NCBI GenBank assembly: GCA_018676855.1
Contig: JABHDY010000003.1
Location: 62,001-126,000, forward strand
DNA from: Candidatus Woesearchaeota archaeon
Lineage (GTDB): Archaea; Nanobdellota; Nanobdellia; Woesearchaeales; GW2011-AR9
DNA: 64,000 nt
Direction: 5' to 3'
Numbering within the stretch: the first letter of the stretch is position 1; every line of letters starts with the position of its first letter. The notes below the pieces were generated by a model that was given only the letters and a program-made list of their open reading frames with translations, was not told where the DNA came from and searched no databases. Shown piece by piece: positions 1 through 7,838 of this stretch. A program made the position numbers and the translations under genes.

Positions 1-1361
1 TTACAATTAAAATCAATAGTGAAATCAGAACCACCACCGTTCTTCAAGAACTCTTTACAGTCTCGTAAATCGTGTATATCATTATCTGCACATTCTTGAG
101 GTCGTCTATCAATATTAAACATATAATCTTTGCATTCATCTTGATCAGTAATTCCTTCCGTTACACATTCAGGTGAATGAAGTTCCATCATTATTTTGTC
201 ACAAATTTCTCGACCTTCCCTTTCAGTTTCAGGTTCTGCTGCTAACAATGCTTCTTTACATTCTTCTGGAGCATGTAATTGTGTCATAACATTACCACAT
301 TCTTTAGCAGTAGTTGCACCTGCTTCGACACATTCTGGAGGCATATGCAAATCAAATCTTGCACCCTCGACTTCGCCCTCTAAATCATCAAAAACGTCCT
401 GTAAATGGTTAGGAAGTTCTGGCATGTCTAAATCATCTAATTTTCCACATGCAGCTTCATCTCCATTATCACACGCAACAGCAAGTGGTGCAGCTTTTGA
501 ACATGCTTGAGAAAATTCTGGGAATGGAATCTGGTCACATTGACAATCACGACCAGCAGATTCAAAACATTGTGACATGATTTTTCCAAACTTTTTAGCT
601 TCTTCAATCTGAGTTCCGGTTAAATCTTCATGCAAATCTTTTTGCCACTCAGGAGAATCCTCTTCAGTATTACACACTTCATAATATTGTGAGGGATCAA
701 TTTTTGATAAGTCTCTACATAGTTCGTTAATTTTACTTGCAATCTCTGCTGCTGTTGCAATTGAACTTTCTTGATTAAGAATATCATCAACAAATTCTTT
801 CCTATCATTCTCAGGAATTAAGTCTTCTAACTCTTCCATTACTTGTTTAATGACAGCAGCACTCAATAAAACATCTTCTCTTTCATCAGGAGATACTTCT
901 TTCTCTAATTCCAGTGCTTGTTTATAGTAATTTTGTAACGCAACTTTTGCAGCATCAATCTTCCCTTCTTCTATCATAACTTTAATCTCTGATACTTTTT
1001 CTTCTTTTATCTCAATAGTATTACCAAACGTATCAAATAACCTATCTAAGAAATACAGTGCACTATCGGGAGTCATTCCACCATCAACTATTGTTTTTGT
1101 AGGTTCACTGAGAGAAATAGGTTCATTCTGTTCATCAATATCGCCATTCAATACAACAATACAACGACCATTCTCAACACCACACGAAAAATCTCGTGTT
1201 GGTGGTAGGCACATTGCTACAGCGACAAAGTCTGATGGTGCACATGCATCACCACATGGTAAACAAAATAACGTATCTTTTTTTGTAGTATGTTCTTCAG
1301 CAGAAACTGTAACAATTAATAAACTTAAAACAAGTATAGTAAGGAATAACTTTTTCATCAT
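1..1361 (-). CDS. Cys-rich secreted protein, 3' end cut by window edge
   Basis: An open frame runs from a double ATG (MMKKLFLT...) at 1361 to the left edge without a stop, giving 453 visible codons. GAGGTG lies just upstream as a ribosome binding site. Residues 1-21 form a signal peptide ending near VSA. A mid-N-terminal stretch beginning TPDSALYFLDRLFD, followed by a long acidic helical region, resembles the DUF5667-like helical modules of archaeal surface proteins (tentative). The C-terminal half is rich in cysteines arranged as repeated PEC-x(6-9)-C units about 30-35 residues long. It is probably exported and disulfide-bonded, which fits the thiol-redox genes nearby. It diverges from the lipoprotein gene at 1457, with a TATA-like TTTATATAA at 1394-1402. 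Function unknown. Confidence 0.8.
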   Translation of the reverse strand, partial: MMKKLFLTILVLSLLIVTVSAEEHTTKKDTLFCLPCGDACAPSDFVAVAMCLPPTRDFSCGVENGRCIVVLNGDIDEQNEPISLSEPTKTIVDGGMTPDSALYFLDRLFDTFGNTIEIKEEKVSEIKVMIEEGKIDAAKVALQNYYKQALELEKEVSPDEREDVLLSAAVIKQVMEELEDLIPENDRKEFVDDILNQESSIATAAEIASKINELCRDLSKIDPSQYYEVCNTEEDSPEWQKDLHEDLTGTQIEEAKKFGKIMSQCFESAGRDCQCDQIPFPEFSQACSKAAPLAVACDNGDEAACGKLDDLDMPELPNHLQDVFDDLEGEVEGARFDLHMPPECVEAGATTAKECGNVMTQLHAPEECKEALLAAEPETEREGREICDKIMMELHSPECVTEGITDQDECKDYMFNIDRRPQECADNDIHDLRDCKEFLKNGGGSDFTIDFNC

Positions 1362-1456
1362 AAACACCTCTCTACTGTTTAGATAGTATTATGTTATATA
1401 AATGTAGCTTTTTGTTGTAAGCAATATTTAAATACTACAATTTACTTCTTATAATT

Positions 1457-1888
1457 ATGAAATACAAAACTTTATTTATAATAACAATCATAAGCATTCT
1501 CTTTATAGTGGGATGTACACCGAAAGAACCTAGCTTTACTGACATTAAAAACTCGCCAAACACATATCTTAACAAAGAAGTATCACTTGCTGGCTTTGTA
1601 GGATTACATATTACAGAAGAGTTTGGTTCAGGTAATGGTCATGCAGAGGCTTTCATTTTTGCAACGGAACAACAATCACAAATAGTAACTCAAAACCCGC
1701 ACACGTTCGGTTTTCCTTTATTTAACAATGGAGCATTTATTGAATGTTCAGAAAATAATGTAGGATCAACCTCATGCACTTCAGACATTGATAATGATCA
1801 TTATACCATCCGTGGGATTATTCGAGAAGCTAGTGGCAGGTTCTACATTGAAGTTGTTCACATGATTAAAACGAATGATTTGTATTGA
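1457..1888 (+). CDS. small lipoprotein, possible OB-fold
   Basis: The 143-residue product starts with a lipoprotein signal peptide (MKYKTLFIITIISILFIVGC), with the lipobox Cys at residue 20. The mature part (SFTDIKNSPNTYLNKEVSLAGFV... then YTIRGIIRE...FYIEVVHM) has the strand pattern of small OB-fold lipoproteins that begin with a 'pdeYlgk.V.v.G.V' motif; this fold is inferred from pattern only. A TATA-like TATTTAAATA at 1425-1434 sits about 27 bases before the ATG, so the transcript is probably leaderless. It converges on copA with only three bases between the stops. Function unknown. Confidence 0.75.
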   Translation: MKYKTLFIITIISILFIVGCTPKEPSFTDIKNSPNTYLNKEVSLAGFVGLHITEEFGSGNGHAEAFIFATEQQSQIVTQNPHTFGFPLFNNGAFIECSENNVGSTSCTSDIDNDHYTIRGIIREASGRFYIEVVHMIKTNDLY

Positions 1889-1891
1889 AGT

Positions 1892-4036
1892 TCACAATTT
1901 CTTCCGTTTCAATAACAAACTGTTTGTAATAACACTAACAGAACTTAGTGCCATTGCACCGCCAGCTATCATAGGATTAAGTAACCATCCTGTCCAGGGA
2001 TACAAAATACCTGCAGCGATTGGTATTCCAAGAGAATTATAAAATAATGCCCAGAACATGTTCTGTTTAATTTTACTCATTGTTAATTTGCTTAAATGAA
2101 TAGCTTTAGGAACATCTAACAAGGAATCTTTCATTAACACTACATTTCCCGTTTCCATTGCAACATCCGTACCTGAACCCATTGCAATGCCTATATCTGC
2201 CTGCGCTAACATTGGCGCATCGTTAATACCATCGCCAACAGCAGCTACTTTACCCTTCTTTTGTAATTTTCGAACGTACCGAGACTTTTCTTCAGGAAGA
2301 ACAGATGCAAAATAATTTTGTATACCTGCTTTCTTGGCAATTGCTTTTGCTGTTCGTTCATTATCACCAGTTATCATGTATACGTCAACACCTAATTCTC
2401 GTAATTGTCTAACAGCTTCTGGAGAGTCTTCTTTAATCTCATCAGCAACTGCTATCAAACCTAAAACTTTATCAGATGCCAGTATCATAACAGTCTTTCC
2501 TTCTGTTTCCATAGATTCAATTTTATCTTTAAACTTTGTAATATCAACTTTCTTCTCTTTCATCAACCTTACATTACCTAGATAATACTGTGTCTTACCA
2601 ATAGTTCCCTGAACACCACGTCCAACAAGAGCTTTAAACCCTGTAACTTTTTTCAATTCTCCAGTTGATTTTGCTACAATTGCGTCTGCAAGTGGATGTT
2701 CAGAACTTTTTTCTATACTTGCTGCAATGTCTATAACATCACCAACAACGTCCGTGACAACGGGCTTGCCCTTCGTTATCGTTCCCGTTTTATCAAACAC
2801 GACAGTTTTTAATTTATGTGCAGTTTCTAATGCTTCACCACCTTTAATCAAAATACCTTCTCGAGCACCCTTTCCCGTACCTACCATAATTGCAGTGGGC
2901 GTTGCTAGTCCAAGAGCGCACGGACATGCAATAACTAGGACAGCAACTGCTGCAATTAACGCAAATCCAACTCCTGAACCTAACCAAAATAAAAATGTTA
3001 TTAATGCTATTACAAGGACAGCAGGAACAAAATATGAAGATATCGTATCTGCAAACCGTTGAATTGGCGCTTTTGTTGTTTGTGCATCTTCAACCAATTT
3101 GATAATACGTGATAATGTTGTTTCCGAACCAACTTTTGTTGCTTTAAACGTGAAACTTCCATGCTTGTTAATTGTAGAACCAATAACTTGATCACCATCT
3201 TTTTTTTCAACAGGAATACTTTCTCCCGTGACAAGAGATTCGTCAAGTGTTGAATGGCCCTCTATTATAATACCATCAACGGGAACTTTCTCACCAGGTT
3301 TAACAATGACTCTATCACCCTTCTTCACATCATCAATAGGAATTTTCATTTCTTTTCCATTTCTAAAGACGGTCGCCGTCTTTGCACCTAACTTCATAAG
3401 TTTAGATATTGCGTCTGACGTCTTCCCTTTTGCAACAGCTTCTAAATATTTTCCAAAAATAACTAACGTAATAAGGACAGCAGATGCTTCAAAATACTGA
3501 TGACCCGTGCCGGATAACACAACATACACAGAATAAAAGTACGCTGCTGATGTTCCCATGGCAATTAACGTATCCATGTTAGACGTTTTATTTTTTAATG
3601 CGGCCCATGCACCCTGATAAAACTGTTTTCCAACATAGAATTGTACTGGTGTTGCAAGAACCCACATAATATAATTCTGGAACGGAATGGGATTTTTCAT
3701 AAAAAACATTCCCAAAATAAATGTTGGAATGGCAAAAAGTGCACTGATAAGAACTTTACGTTTTAACCTATTTAGTTCTTTTTTCTTTTTAGATTCATCA
3801 ACAGCAATAGAATGATCATGTTCCTTAACCACGTGTCCATCATATCCTTTCTTTTTAATAGTGTCAACCAATTTACGCTCATCAAGTATCTTAGGATCAT
3901 ACTCAATAGACGCTTTTTCTGTTGAAAAATTTATATTGGCAGATTTAACACCTTCCGTCTTTGTAAGGGCTTTTGTTAATACCGTTACACAACTTGCACA
4001 GTGCATTCCGCTTACTTTAATTATTGTTTTTTTCAT
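1892..4036 (-). CDS. copA: Cu+-exporting P1B-type ATPase CopA
   Basis: A 714-residue heavy-metal ATPase that pumps Cu+ (possibly Ag+) out of the cytoplasm. One N-terminal HMA domain occupies residues 1-70 with GMHCASC at 10-16. The transmembrane metal site CPC (IACPCALGLATP, about residue 370) defines the P1B-1 class. TGES (actuator), DKTGT (phosphorylated Asp), SEHP (P1B nucleotide-domain His-Pro) and GDGINDAP are all present, so it looks active. Length is usual for single-HMA CopA. Its ATG overlaps the stop of the ArsR gene (ATGA), so the two form one transcript. It is probably induced by copper through that regulator. Confidence 0.96.
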   Translation of the reverse strand: MKKTIIKVSGMHCASCVTVLTKALTKTEGVKSANINFSTEKASIEYDPKILDERKLVDTIKKKGYDGHVVKEHDHSIAVDESKKKKELNRLKRKVLISALFAIPTFILGMFFMKNPIPFQNYIMWVLATPVQFYVGKQFYQGAWAALKNKTSNMDTLIAMGTSAAYFYSVYVVLSGTGHQYFEASAVLITLVIFGKYLEAVAKGKTSDAISKLMKLGAKTATVFRNGKEMKIPIDDVKKGDRVIVKPGEKVPVDGIIIEGHSTLDESLVTGESIPVEKKDGDQVIGSTINKHGSFTFKATKVGSETTLSRIIKLVEDAQTTKAPIQRFADTISSYFVPAVLVIALITFLFWLGSGVGFALIAAVAVLVIACPCALGLATPTAIMVGTGKGAREGILIKGGEALETAHKLKTVVFDKTGTITKGKPVVTDVVGDVIDIAASIEKSSEHPLADAIVAKSTGELKKVTGFKALVGRGVQGTIGKTQYYLGNVRLMKEKKVDITKFKDKIESMETEGKTVMILASDKVLGLIAVADEIKEDSPEAVRQLRELGVDVYMITGDNERTAKAIAKKAGIQNYFASVLPEEKSRYVRKLQKKGKVAAVGDGINDAPMLAQADIGIAMGSGTDVAMETGNVVLMKDSLLDVPKAIHLSKLTMSKIKQNMFWALFYNSLGIPIAAGILYPWTGWLLNPMIAGGAMALSSVSVITNSLLLKRKKL

Positions 4037-4347
4037 TGTGTTCCACCCACTATTTTACAACAATACTTTTTCATATGTGCGTCTATGAGACTAAGAAGTG
4101 GTGTAATTGTTTTTTTGTTAACACTATAATACCTATGTTTACCTTTCTGTTCAACAAACACCATACCACACTTCTCTAACCTTTTTAGATTATGAGACAC
4201 CATTGTTTGTTCAAACCCAGTCTTTTCGCAAACTTCTGTTACGCACATAGATTTTGTTCGCAACGTATTAATTATTTCAAGCCTATTCGGATTAGAGAGA
4301 GAACCAAAGAATAGTTCGTACGCAGAGTTGTATGATTTATTAGTCAT
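4033..4347 (-). CDS. ArsR-family metal-responsive repressor
   Basis: A 104-residue winged-helix protein. The N-terminal helix SNPNRLEIINTL, the recognition region EKTGFEQTMVSHNLKRLEKCGMV and the wing EQKGKHRYYSV match ArsR/SmtB repressors. Candidate metal ligands are Cys35 and Cys41 near the start of the HTH, Cys61, and a C-terminal KYCCKIVGG pair. It overlaps copA by four bases and so probably controls copper export. A TATA-like TTTATATAG at about 4371-4379 precedes the ATG by about 25 bases, implying a leaderless mRNA. A perfect inverted repeat at 4346-4365 overlaps the expected start site and suggests autorepression. The identity of the metal is inferred from context. Confidence 0.88.
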   Translation of the reverse strand: MTNKSYNSAYELFFGSLSNPNRLEIINTLRTKSMCVTEVCEKTGFEQTMVSHNLKRLEKCGMVFVEQKGKHRYYSVNKKTITPLLSLIDAHMKKYCCKIVGGTQ

Positions 4348-4365
4348 ATGATGCGAGTATCATAT
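4346..4365. promoter_or_regulatory. inverted repeat, candidate ArsR operator
   Basis: Perfect 7-base arms ATATGAT and ATCATAT flank a 6-base centre (GCGAGT). The site lies between the TATA box and the start codon of the arsR-copA unit and touches the ATG, which is where a repressor would block a leaderless promoter. The upstream gene ends at 4380, so this 32-base gap is a dedicated promoter rather than chance spacing. Confidence 0.65.
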
Positions 4366-4379
4366 CTACTATATAAATG

Positions 4380-5057
4380 TTATGAAAATATACGGAATAC
4401 AAAGAGTAAATAGTATAATGAGATGACTAACATAATCAATCCAGCAATAATGTTAATGATACGTTTTCGCTGTGTCAAAAATCCAATAATTGTTTTACTT
4501 GCACCTGCGGAGATGAATGAAAAGATAAGTAATGGAAGTCCCATACCAATACCAAAAAACAAAAAGTTAAGAAAATTAGTCAGAACGTCCATAGTAGTTG
4601 TACTTACCGCAAAAAGTACTGCAAGAGATGCAGGGTTACATGGCAACACAATAATGCCAAAAAATATTCCAAACAAAAGAGAACTTAAGTAGGGATTTTG
4701 TAAAACGGGGGCATGTTTCTGTGGGAAAAAACGTCCAAGATCAAAATTGAATAATAATAGTATACTAATAACTGCAAGAATACCAAATGCAATAGGAGAC
4801 ACAATACCAATAGCTTTTGTTAATGATGCTTTGAGAAACGTACTAAAGATAAGTCCTACAAAAAGCATAGAGAGAACAACTCCCGCTGTAACCATAACAC
4901 CAAGAAGTGCAATAGTTTTTTTTGAATCTGATGTTGAAATTTTACTTGCTAAATATGATAAGAATCCAGGATAGAGTGGTAAAACACAGACTGCTCCGAT
5001 AGGAGCAAACAATCCTGCTGCAAAACTGATTCCAATATTAGTGAGTATTCCTACCAT
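4380..5057 (-). CDS. ccdA: CcdA-type transmembrane thiol-disulfide transporter
   Basis: A 225-residue membrane protein with about six hydrophobic segments in two halves, as in CcdA/DsbD-alpha, which carries reducing equivalents across the membrane. The paired cysteines sit in PIGAVCVLPLYPGFL (about residues 20-35) and in VLPCNPASLAVL in the second half, the expected positions for the redox pair. The stop of the thioredoxin-like lipoprotein gene lies 11 bases upstream, so electrons very likely pass from CcdA to that lipoprotein outside the cell. The pair would reduce exported disulfides or maturing metal sites. Confidence 0.9.
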   Translation of the reverse strand: MVGILTNIGISFAAGLFAPIGAVCVLPLYPGFLSYLASKISTSDSKKTIALLGVMVTAGVVLSMLFVGLIFSTFLKASLTKAIGIVSPIAFGILAVISILLLFNFDLGRFFPQKHAPVLQNPYLSSLLFGIFFGIIVLPCNPASLAVLFAVSTTTMDVLTNFLNFLFFGIGMGLPLLIFSFISAGASKTIIGFLTQRKRIINIIAGLIMLVISLYYLLFVFRIFS

Positions 5058-5068
5058 TTATCTACCAT

Positions 5069-5632
5069 TTAACAACCATTCGCAATTTCTTCTTGCAATT
5101 CTTCAACATCTTTCACACCGCCAGGTAAAAACCGTGCAGTATTATCTGGACATACTAAGACAACAGGTGCTCGAGGAGCATTAACAACACCAACACCAAA
5201 TTCTGCTATCAAACTTTTAACCATATCTGAAGGAGAAACTGCGTACCTCCAGTCAAAATCGTTTCGTGTTATATGTTCTAAGATTTGCGCTTCATCTTCA
5301 TTAGGATCCGTATCTAATGATATAGAAACAACTGTATCACCAACTTCTTGATGTAACTCTTTAATTATGTTCTGTTGTTTTGTACATGTTGGACACCATA
5401 CAGCAAAGCTTTCTAGCAAGACAGGAACGTCAAAGTCTGAAACTGTAAATTGTTCGCCAGTTCGTACATCTGTCAGTTCAACAGACTTCCAGTCAACAGT
5501 ATTAATCTCTTCAGTGATTACTTCGTCATTATTTTGTTCATTACTTTGTTCATTACTTTCAATAGGTGCGCAACCAACTACTACAAAAAAAGTAAAGACA
5601 AGTACTAATCCGAATATTATTGTTTTTTTCAT
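5069..5632 (-). CDS. thioredoxin-fold lipoprotein (TlpA/ResA-like)
   Basis: A 187-residue lipoprotein with signal MKKTIIFGLVLVFTFFVVVG and lipobox Cys at 21, followed by a Glu/Asn-rich linker. The redoxin domain has the active site FAVWCPTCTKQ (CPTC) and a later cis-Pro region NAPRAPVVLV. It is the expected extracytoplasmic partner of CcdA encoded immediately downstream. The role in disulfide reduction or metal-site assembly is inferred from the family and neighbours. Confidence 0.88.
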   Translation of the reverse strand: MKKTIIFGLVLVFTFFVVVGCAPIESNEQSNEQNNDEVITEEINTVDWKSVELTDVRTGEQFTVSDFDVPVLLESFAVWCPTCTKQQNIIKELHQEVGDTVVSISLDTDPNEDEAQILEHITRNDFDWRYAVSPSDMVKSLIAEFGVGVVNAPRAPVVLVCPDNTARFLPGGVKDVEELQEEIANGC

Positions 5633-5656
5633 TGTAAATGTTAAAAAATAAAAAAA

Positions 5657-5998
5657 TTATTTTTTAATTATTTTTCCAAGCCGTACAGGCATCATTACTA
5701 GTGCAATCAAGATTCCAAACAGCAAAACATAAATTCCAACCAGGATACGGCCAACACCGACAAGTTTAAGCCGTAATAAATCCGAAGGATATTGTTGAAT
5801 CTCTACAAGTTGTTGATTAATTTCAGAACCTGCAGGAGCAGAATCACGTGTTACTTTGTCCATTGAGAAATACGTCTCTTGTAAACCATGGAACTTTGCT
5901 TCTTCAGTACTCACTTGTGCATGCATACTAATTCCCCAGATGACAAATACTAAAGAGAGAACCATTATTGCCATCATTACAATCATTGATTTTTTCAT
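5657..5998 (-). CDS. two-TM membrane protein of unknown function
   Basis: A 113-residue protein with an N-terminal hydrophobic helix (residues 4-25) and a second near the C-terminus (about 80-103) followed by a basic tail. The roughly 55-residue middle is polar and would be extracytoplasmic. I do not recognise a family and see no Cys. It sits in the same strand series as the redox lipoproteins, 24 bases upstream of the next gene, so cotranscription is likely. Confidence 0.7.
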   Translation of the reverse strand: MKKSMIVMMAIMVLSLVFVIWGISMHAQVSTEEAKFHGLQETYFSMDKVTRDSAPAGSEINQQLVEIQQYPSDLLRLKLVGVGRILVGIYVLLFGILIALVMMPVRLGKIIKK

Positions 5999-6018
5999 TT
6001 TTATTAATACCTCTAATT

Positions 6019-6996
6019 TTATTCATATAATAACGTTTCAGGATGGAACGCATACCACGCGAACCAAAAATCCCTTTCTTTTACTATTTCTTCTCCACTC
6101 TCAGTCATGATCGTCACAACTCCTGCATTATCTCTCTCTACTTTAATGGAAATGTCATTAACTACATCATCAATCATTCCCATTTCAATCAAATCATCTT
6201 CTTTATACGCTTTATACATTCCGTCAATTTCTATTCCAAAAATAACTGTTTTTGCATGAATTCGTGCATCTTCATTTTCAACAGGGAAAATAAGGTAACT
6301 ATCCTCATAATAATTGCCGTAAGGATCAACACCGTATGATCTAAAAAAACCAGTATCTTGACTTAATACTTCTGAGTCAGGATGAGCTTGTTTCCAATCA
6401 CGCCATACAACAGTATCAATAGACATCTCAGTAAGTTCTTGACCAGTTAACTCTCCCACAATAGCTTTTCCGTCAATTTGTGTCCAGTACGTTTGCGTTT
6501 TACGGTCGTACATAACCAAATTAGAATTATACAATTTTCCGCTTGTACCAAACTCAACGTCTTCCCCACCAATAGTTCGTTCAAACGCAATTCCTGAACC
6601 ACATAAAGGACAGTACGTTATCAATACTGGATCACCTACAATGTTATCATTCACAATTTCGTGCCATACAAGGATTTGTAATGGATAAACACGTTTTACA
6701 CCTTTATGAATAATCGCTAACACTAATTCATTATCTTCAATCCATTCATCTGCGTCTGTTACAGAAACAAACTGTGGATTGTCAATGGAAGGAATACCAT
6801 CCATGGGAGGACCACCAGACAAAATCTTATCAGGATGAACGATATATTTCAACCCATCTTCTGTCATCATAATACCTTCTTCTTCAGACGCTTCCATGGG
6901 AACATCAACAAGAACAGATTCAGAAATGGTTGTGCCATTATTTCCGGAGCAACCAATAATAAAAACTATGAGAAAAATAATCAATAGTTGTTTCAT
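6019..6996 (-). CDS. DUF3179 family lipoprotein
   Basis: A 325-residue lipoprotein (MKQLLIIFLIVFIIGC, lipobox Cys at 16). The mature region carries DUF3179 hallmarks: KRVYPLQILVWHEIVND, the Cys pair in TYCPLCGSGIAF, and FGTSGKLYNSNLVMYDR with YWTQIDGKAI. DUF3179 proteins are secreted proteins of unknown biochemical function, often near copper or redox genes. The CPLC motif may bind metal or cycle as a disulfide, which would fit the CcdA and thioredoxin-like genes downstream; this is inference. Length is typical for the family. Confidence 0.88.
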   Translation of the reverse strand: MKQLLIIFLIVFIIGCSGNNGTTISESVLVDVPMEASEEEGIMMTEDGLKYIVHPDKILSGGPPMDGIPSIDNPQFVSVTDADEWIEDNELVLAIIHKGVKRVYPLQILVWHEIVNDNIVGDPVLITYCPLCGSGIAFERTIGGEDVEFGTSGKLYNSNLVMYDRKTQTYWTQIDGKAIVGELTGQELTEMSIDTVVWRDWKQAHPDSEVLSQDTGFFRSYGVDPYGNYYEDSYLIFPVENEDARIHAKTVIFGIEIDGMYKAYKEDDLIEMGMIDDVVNDISIKVERDNAGVVTIMTESGEEIVKERDFWFAWYAFHPETLLYE

Positions 6997-7050
6997 CTTT
7001 CGACCTCACTCGTGATTATCTTTCCCAAGTTTAAATATCTTTCCACATAA

Positions 7051-7329
7051 TTAATGCATGAAAGACTGTCGCACTTTATTTTTACTCTCTTCAACGCCCA
7101 TCTTTGTACGCATACCATTTTCCCAATGAACGTTGCATGCTTCAAACGCTGCTTGTGCAACTTTGTCCATTTTCTCACCATTATGTTTTTGATACAACAC
7201 TTTTATTTTTTCAATAAGTACTTCTTGCCACGCTCGTTCTGCCAAATGTATCATTTCATCGGTCATTGAACATCCCGTACCACAACAATTTTTCTTTTTT
7301 TCACACGATTTTGTTTCATCACAGTCCAT
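7051..7329 (-). CDS. small protein with Cys-rich N-terminus
   Basis: A 92-residue protein. Residues 1-20 hold five cysteines (MDCDETKSCEKKKNCCGTGC), suggesting metal or thiol binding; the rest is a helical domain (MTDEMIHLAERAWQEVL... then AFEACNVHWENGM). There is no signal peptide, so it is probably cytoplasmic. I do not recognise a named family. A TATA-like TTTATATAAA (about 7388-7399, minus strand) and an inverted repeat at 7374-7389 lie upstream. Location within the copper/thiol island suggests a metallochaperone-like role, which is speculative. Confidence 0.75.
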   Translation of the reverse strand: MDCDETKSCEKKKNCCGTGCSMTDEMIHLAERAWQEVLIEKIKVLYQKHNGEKMDKVAQAAFEACNVHWENGMRTKMGVEESKNKVRQSFMH

Positions 7330-7373
7330 TTGTATTCACCCCAGAGTATATTGTATTAAAATATCTCAAACAT

Positions 7374-7389
7374 ATTAACAATAGTTAAT
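7374..7389. promoter_or_regulatory. inverted repeat next to TATA box
   Basis: Perfect 6-base arms ATTAAC and GTTAAT around AATA, directly downstream of the TATA-like element for the Cys-rich small protein gene. Position fits a repressor site, but AT-rich arms can arise by chance. Confidence 0.4.
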
Positions 7390-7471
7390 TTATATAAATC
7401 TTCTGAAATAGTATTCTTTTTTGAATTAATTAAAAAATTATAGAAAAGAAAAAAAAGAAAAAAGAAAAATA

Positions 7472-7801
7472 TTAACAACCAGCTAATGACGCTAACCTTC
7501 CTAATGGCTGTTCACCAGGATATGATTCGCCGTTAACAATCCATGTTGGATATCCTGTCACGCCAGCAGCTTCACACACTGCTCTACTTTTATCACAGTC
7601 AACATAATTTATTAAACTAAACGAATCGCCAAACGCTTCTTTTTGATTTTGACAGTGTGAACACCATTCAGTACCATACATAACAACACCATTATCAGTT
7701 AAACATTGTGCAAGCGCATCATTTTCTGTACTGTTAGGAGTAGAACAACTAACAATAAATACCATAACACTAACCATAATTAATAATACAATTTTTTTCA
7801 T
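7472..7801 (-). CDS. thioredoxin-like lipoprotein with CSHC site
   Basis: The 109-residue product begins MKKIVLLIMVSVMVFIVSC, a lipoprotein signal. The ATG at 7801 is chosen over an in-frame GTG at 7810 because that GTG is part of the AAAGGTGG ribosome binding site. The mature domain has YGTEWCSHCQNQKEAFGD, VDCDKSRAVCEAAGV and GYPTWIVNGESYPG. This pattern matches the thioredoxin domain that accompanies or is fused to VKOR. It would exchange disulfides outside the cell. The half-size VKOR-like protein at 25813 is a possible partner, though distant. Confidence 0.9.
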   Translation of the reverse strand: MKKIVLLIMVSVMVFIVSCSTPNSTENDALAQCLTDNGVVMYGTEWCSHCQNQKEAFGDSFSLINYVDCDKSRAVCEAAGVTGYPTWIVNGESYPGEQPLGRLASLAGC

Positions 7802-7838
7802 GTAAACCACCTTTGAAGAGAAAAATCATTGAACATTT

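Noticed and set aside
196-510. Plus-strand open frame opposite the left-edge gene
   Set aside because: It is the antisense shadow of the Cys-rich secreted protein, which has a signal peptide and ribosome binding site.
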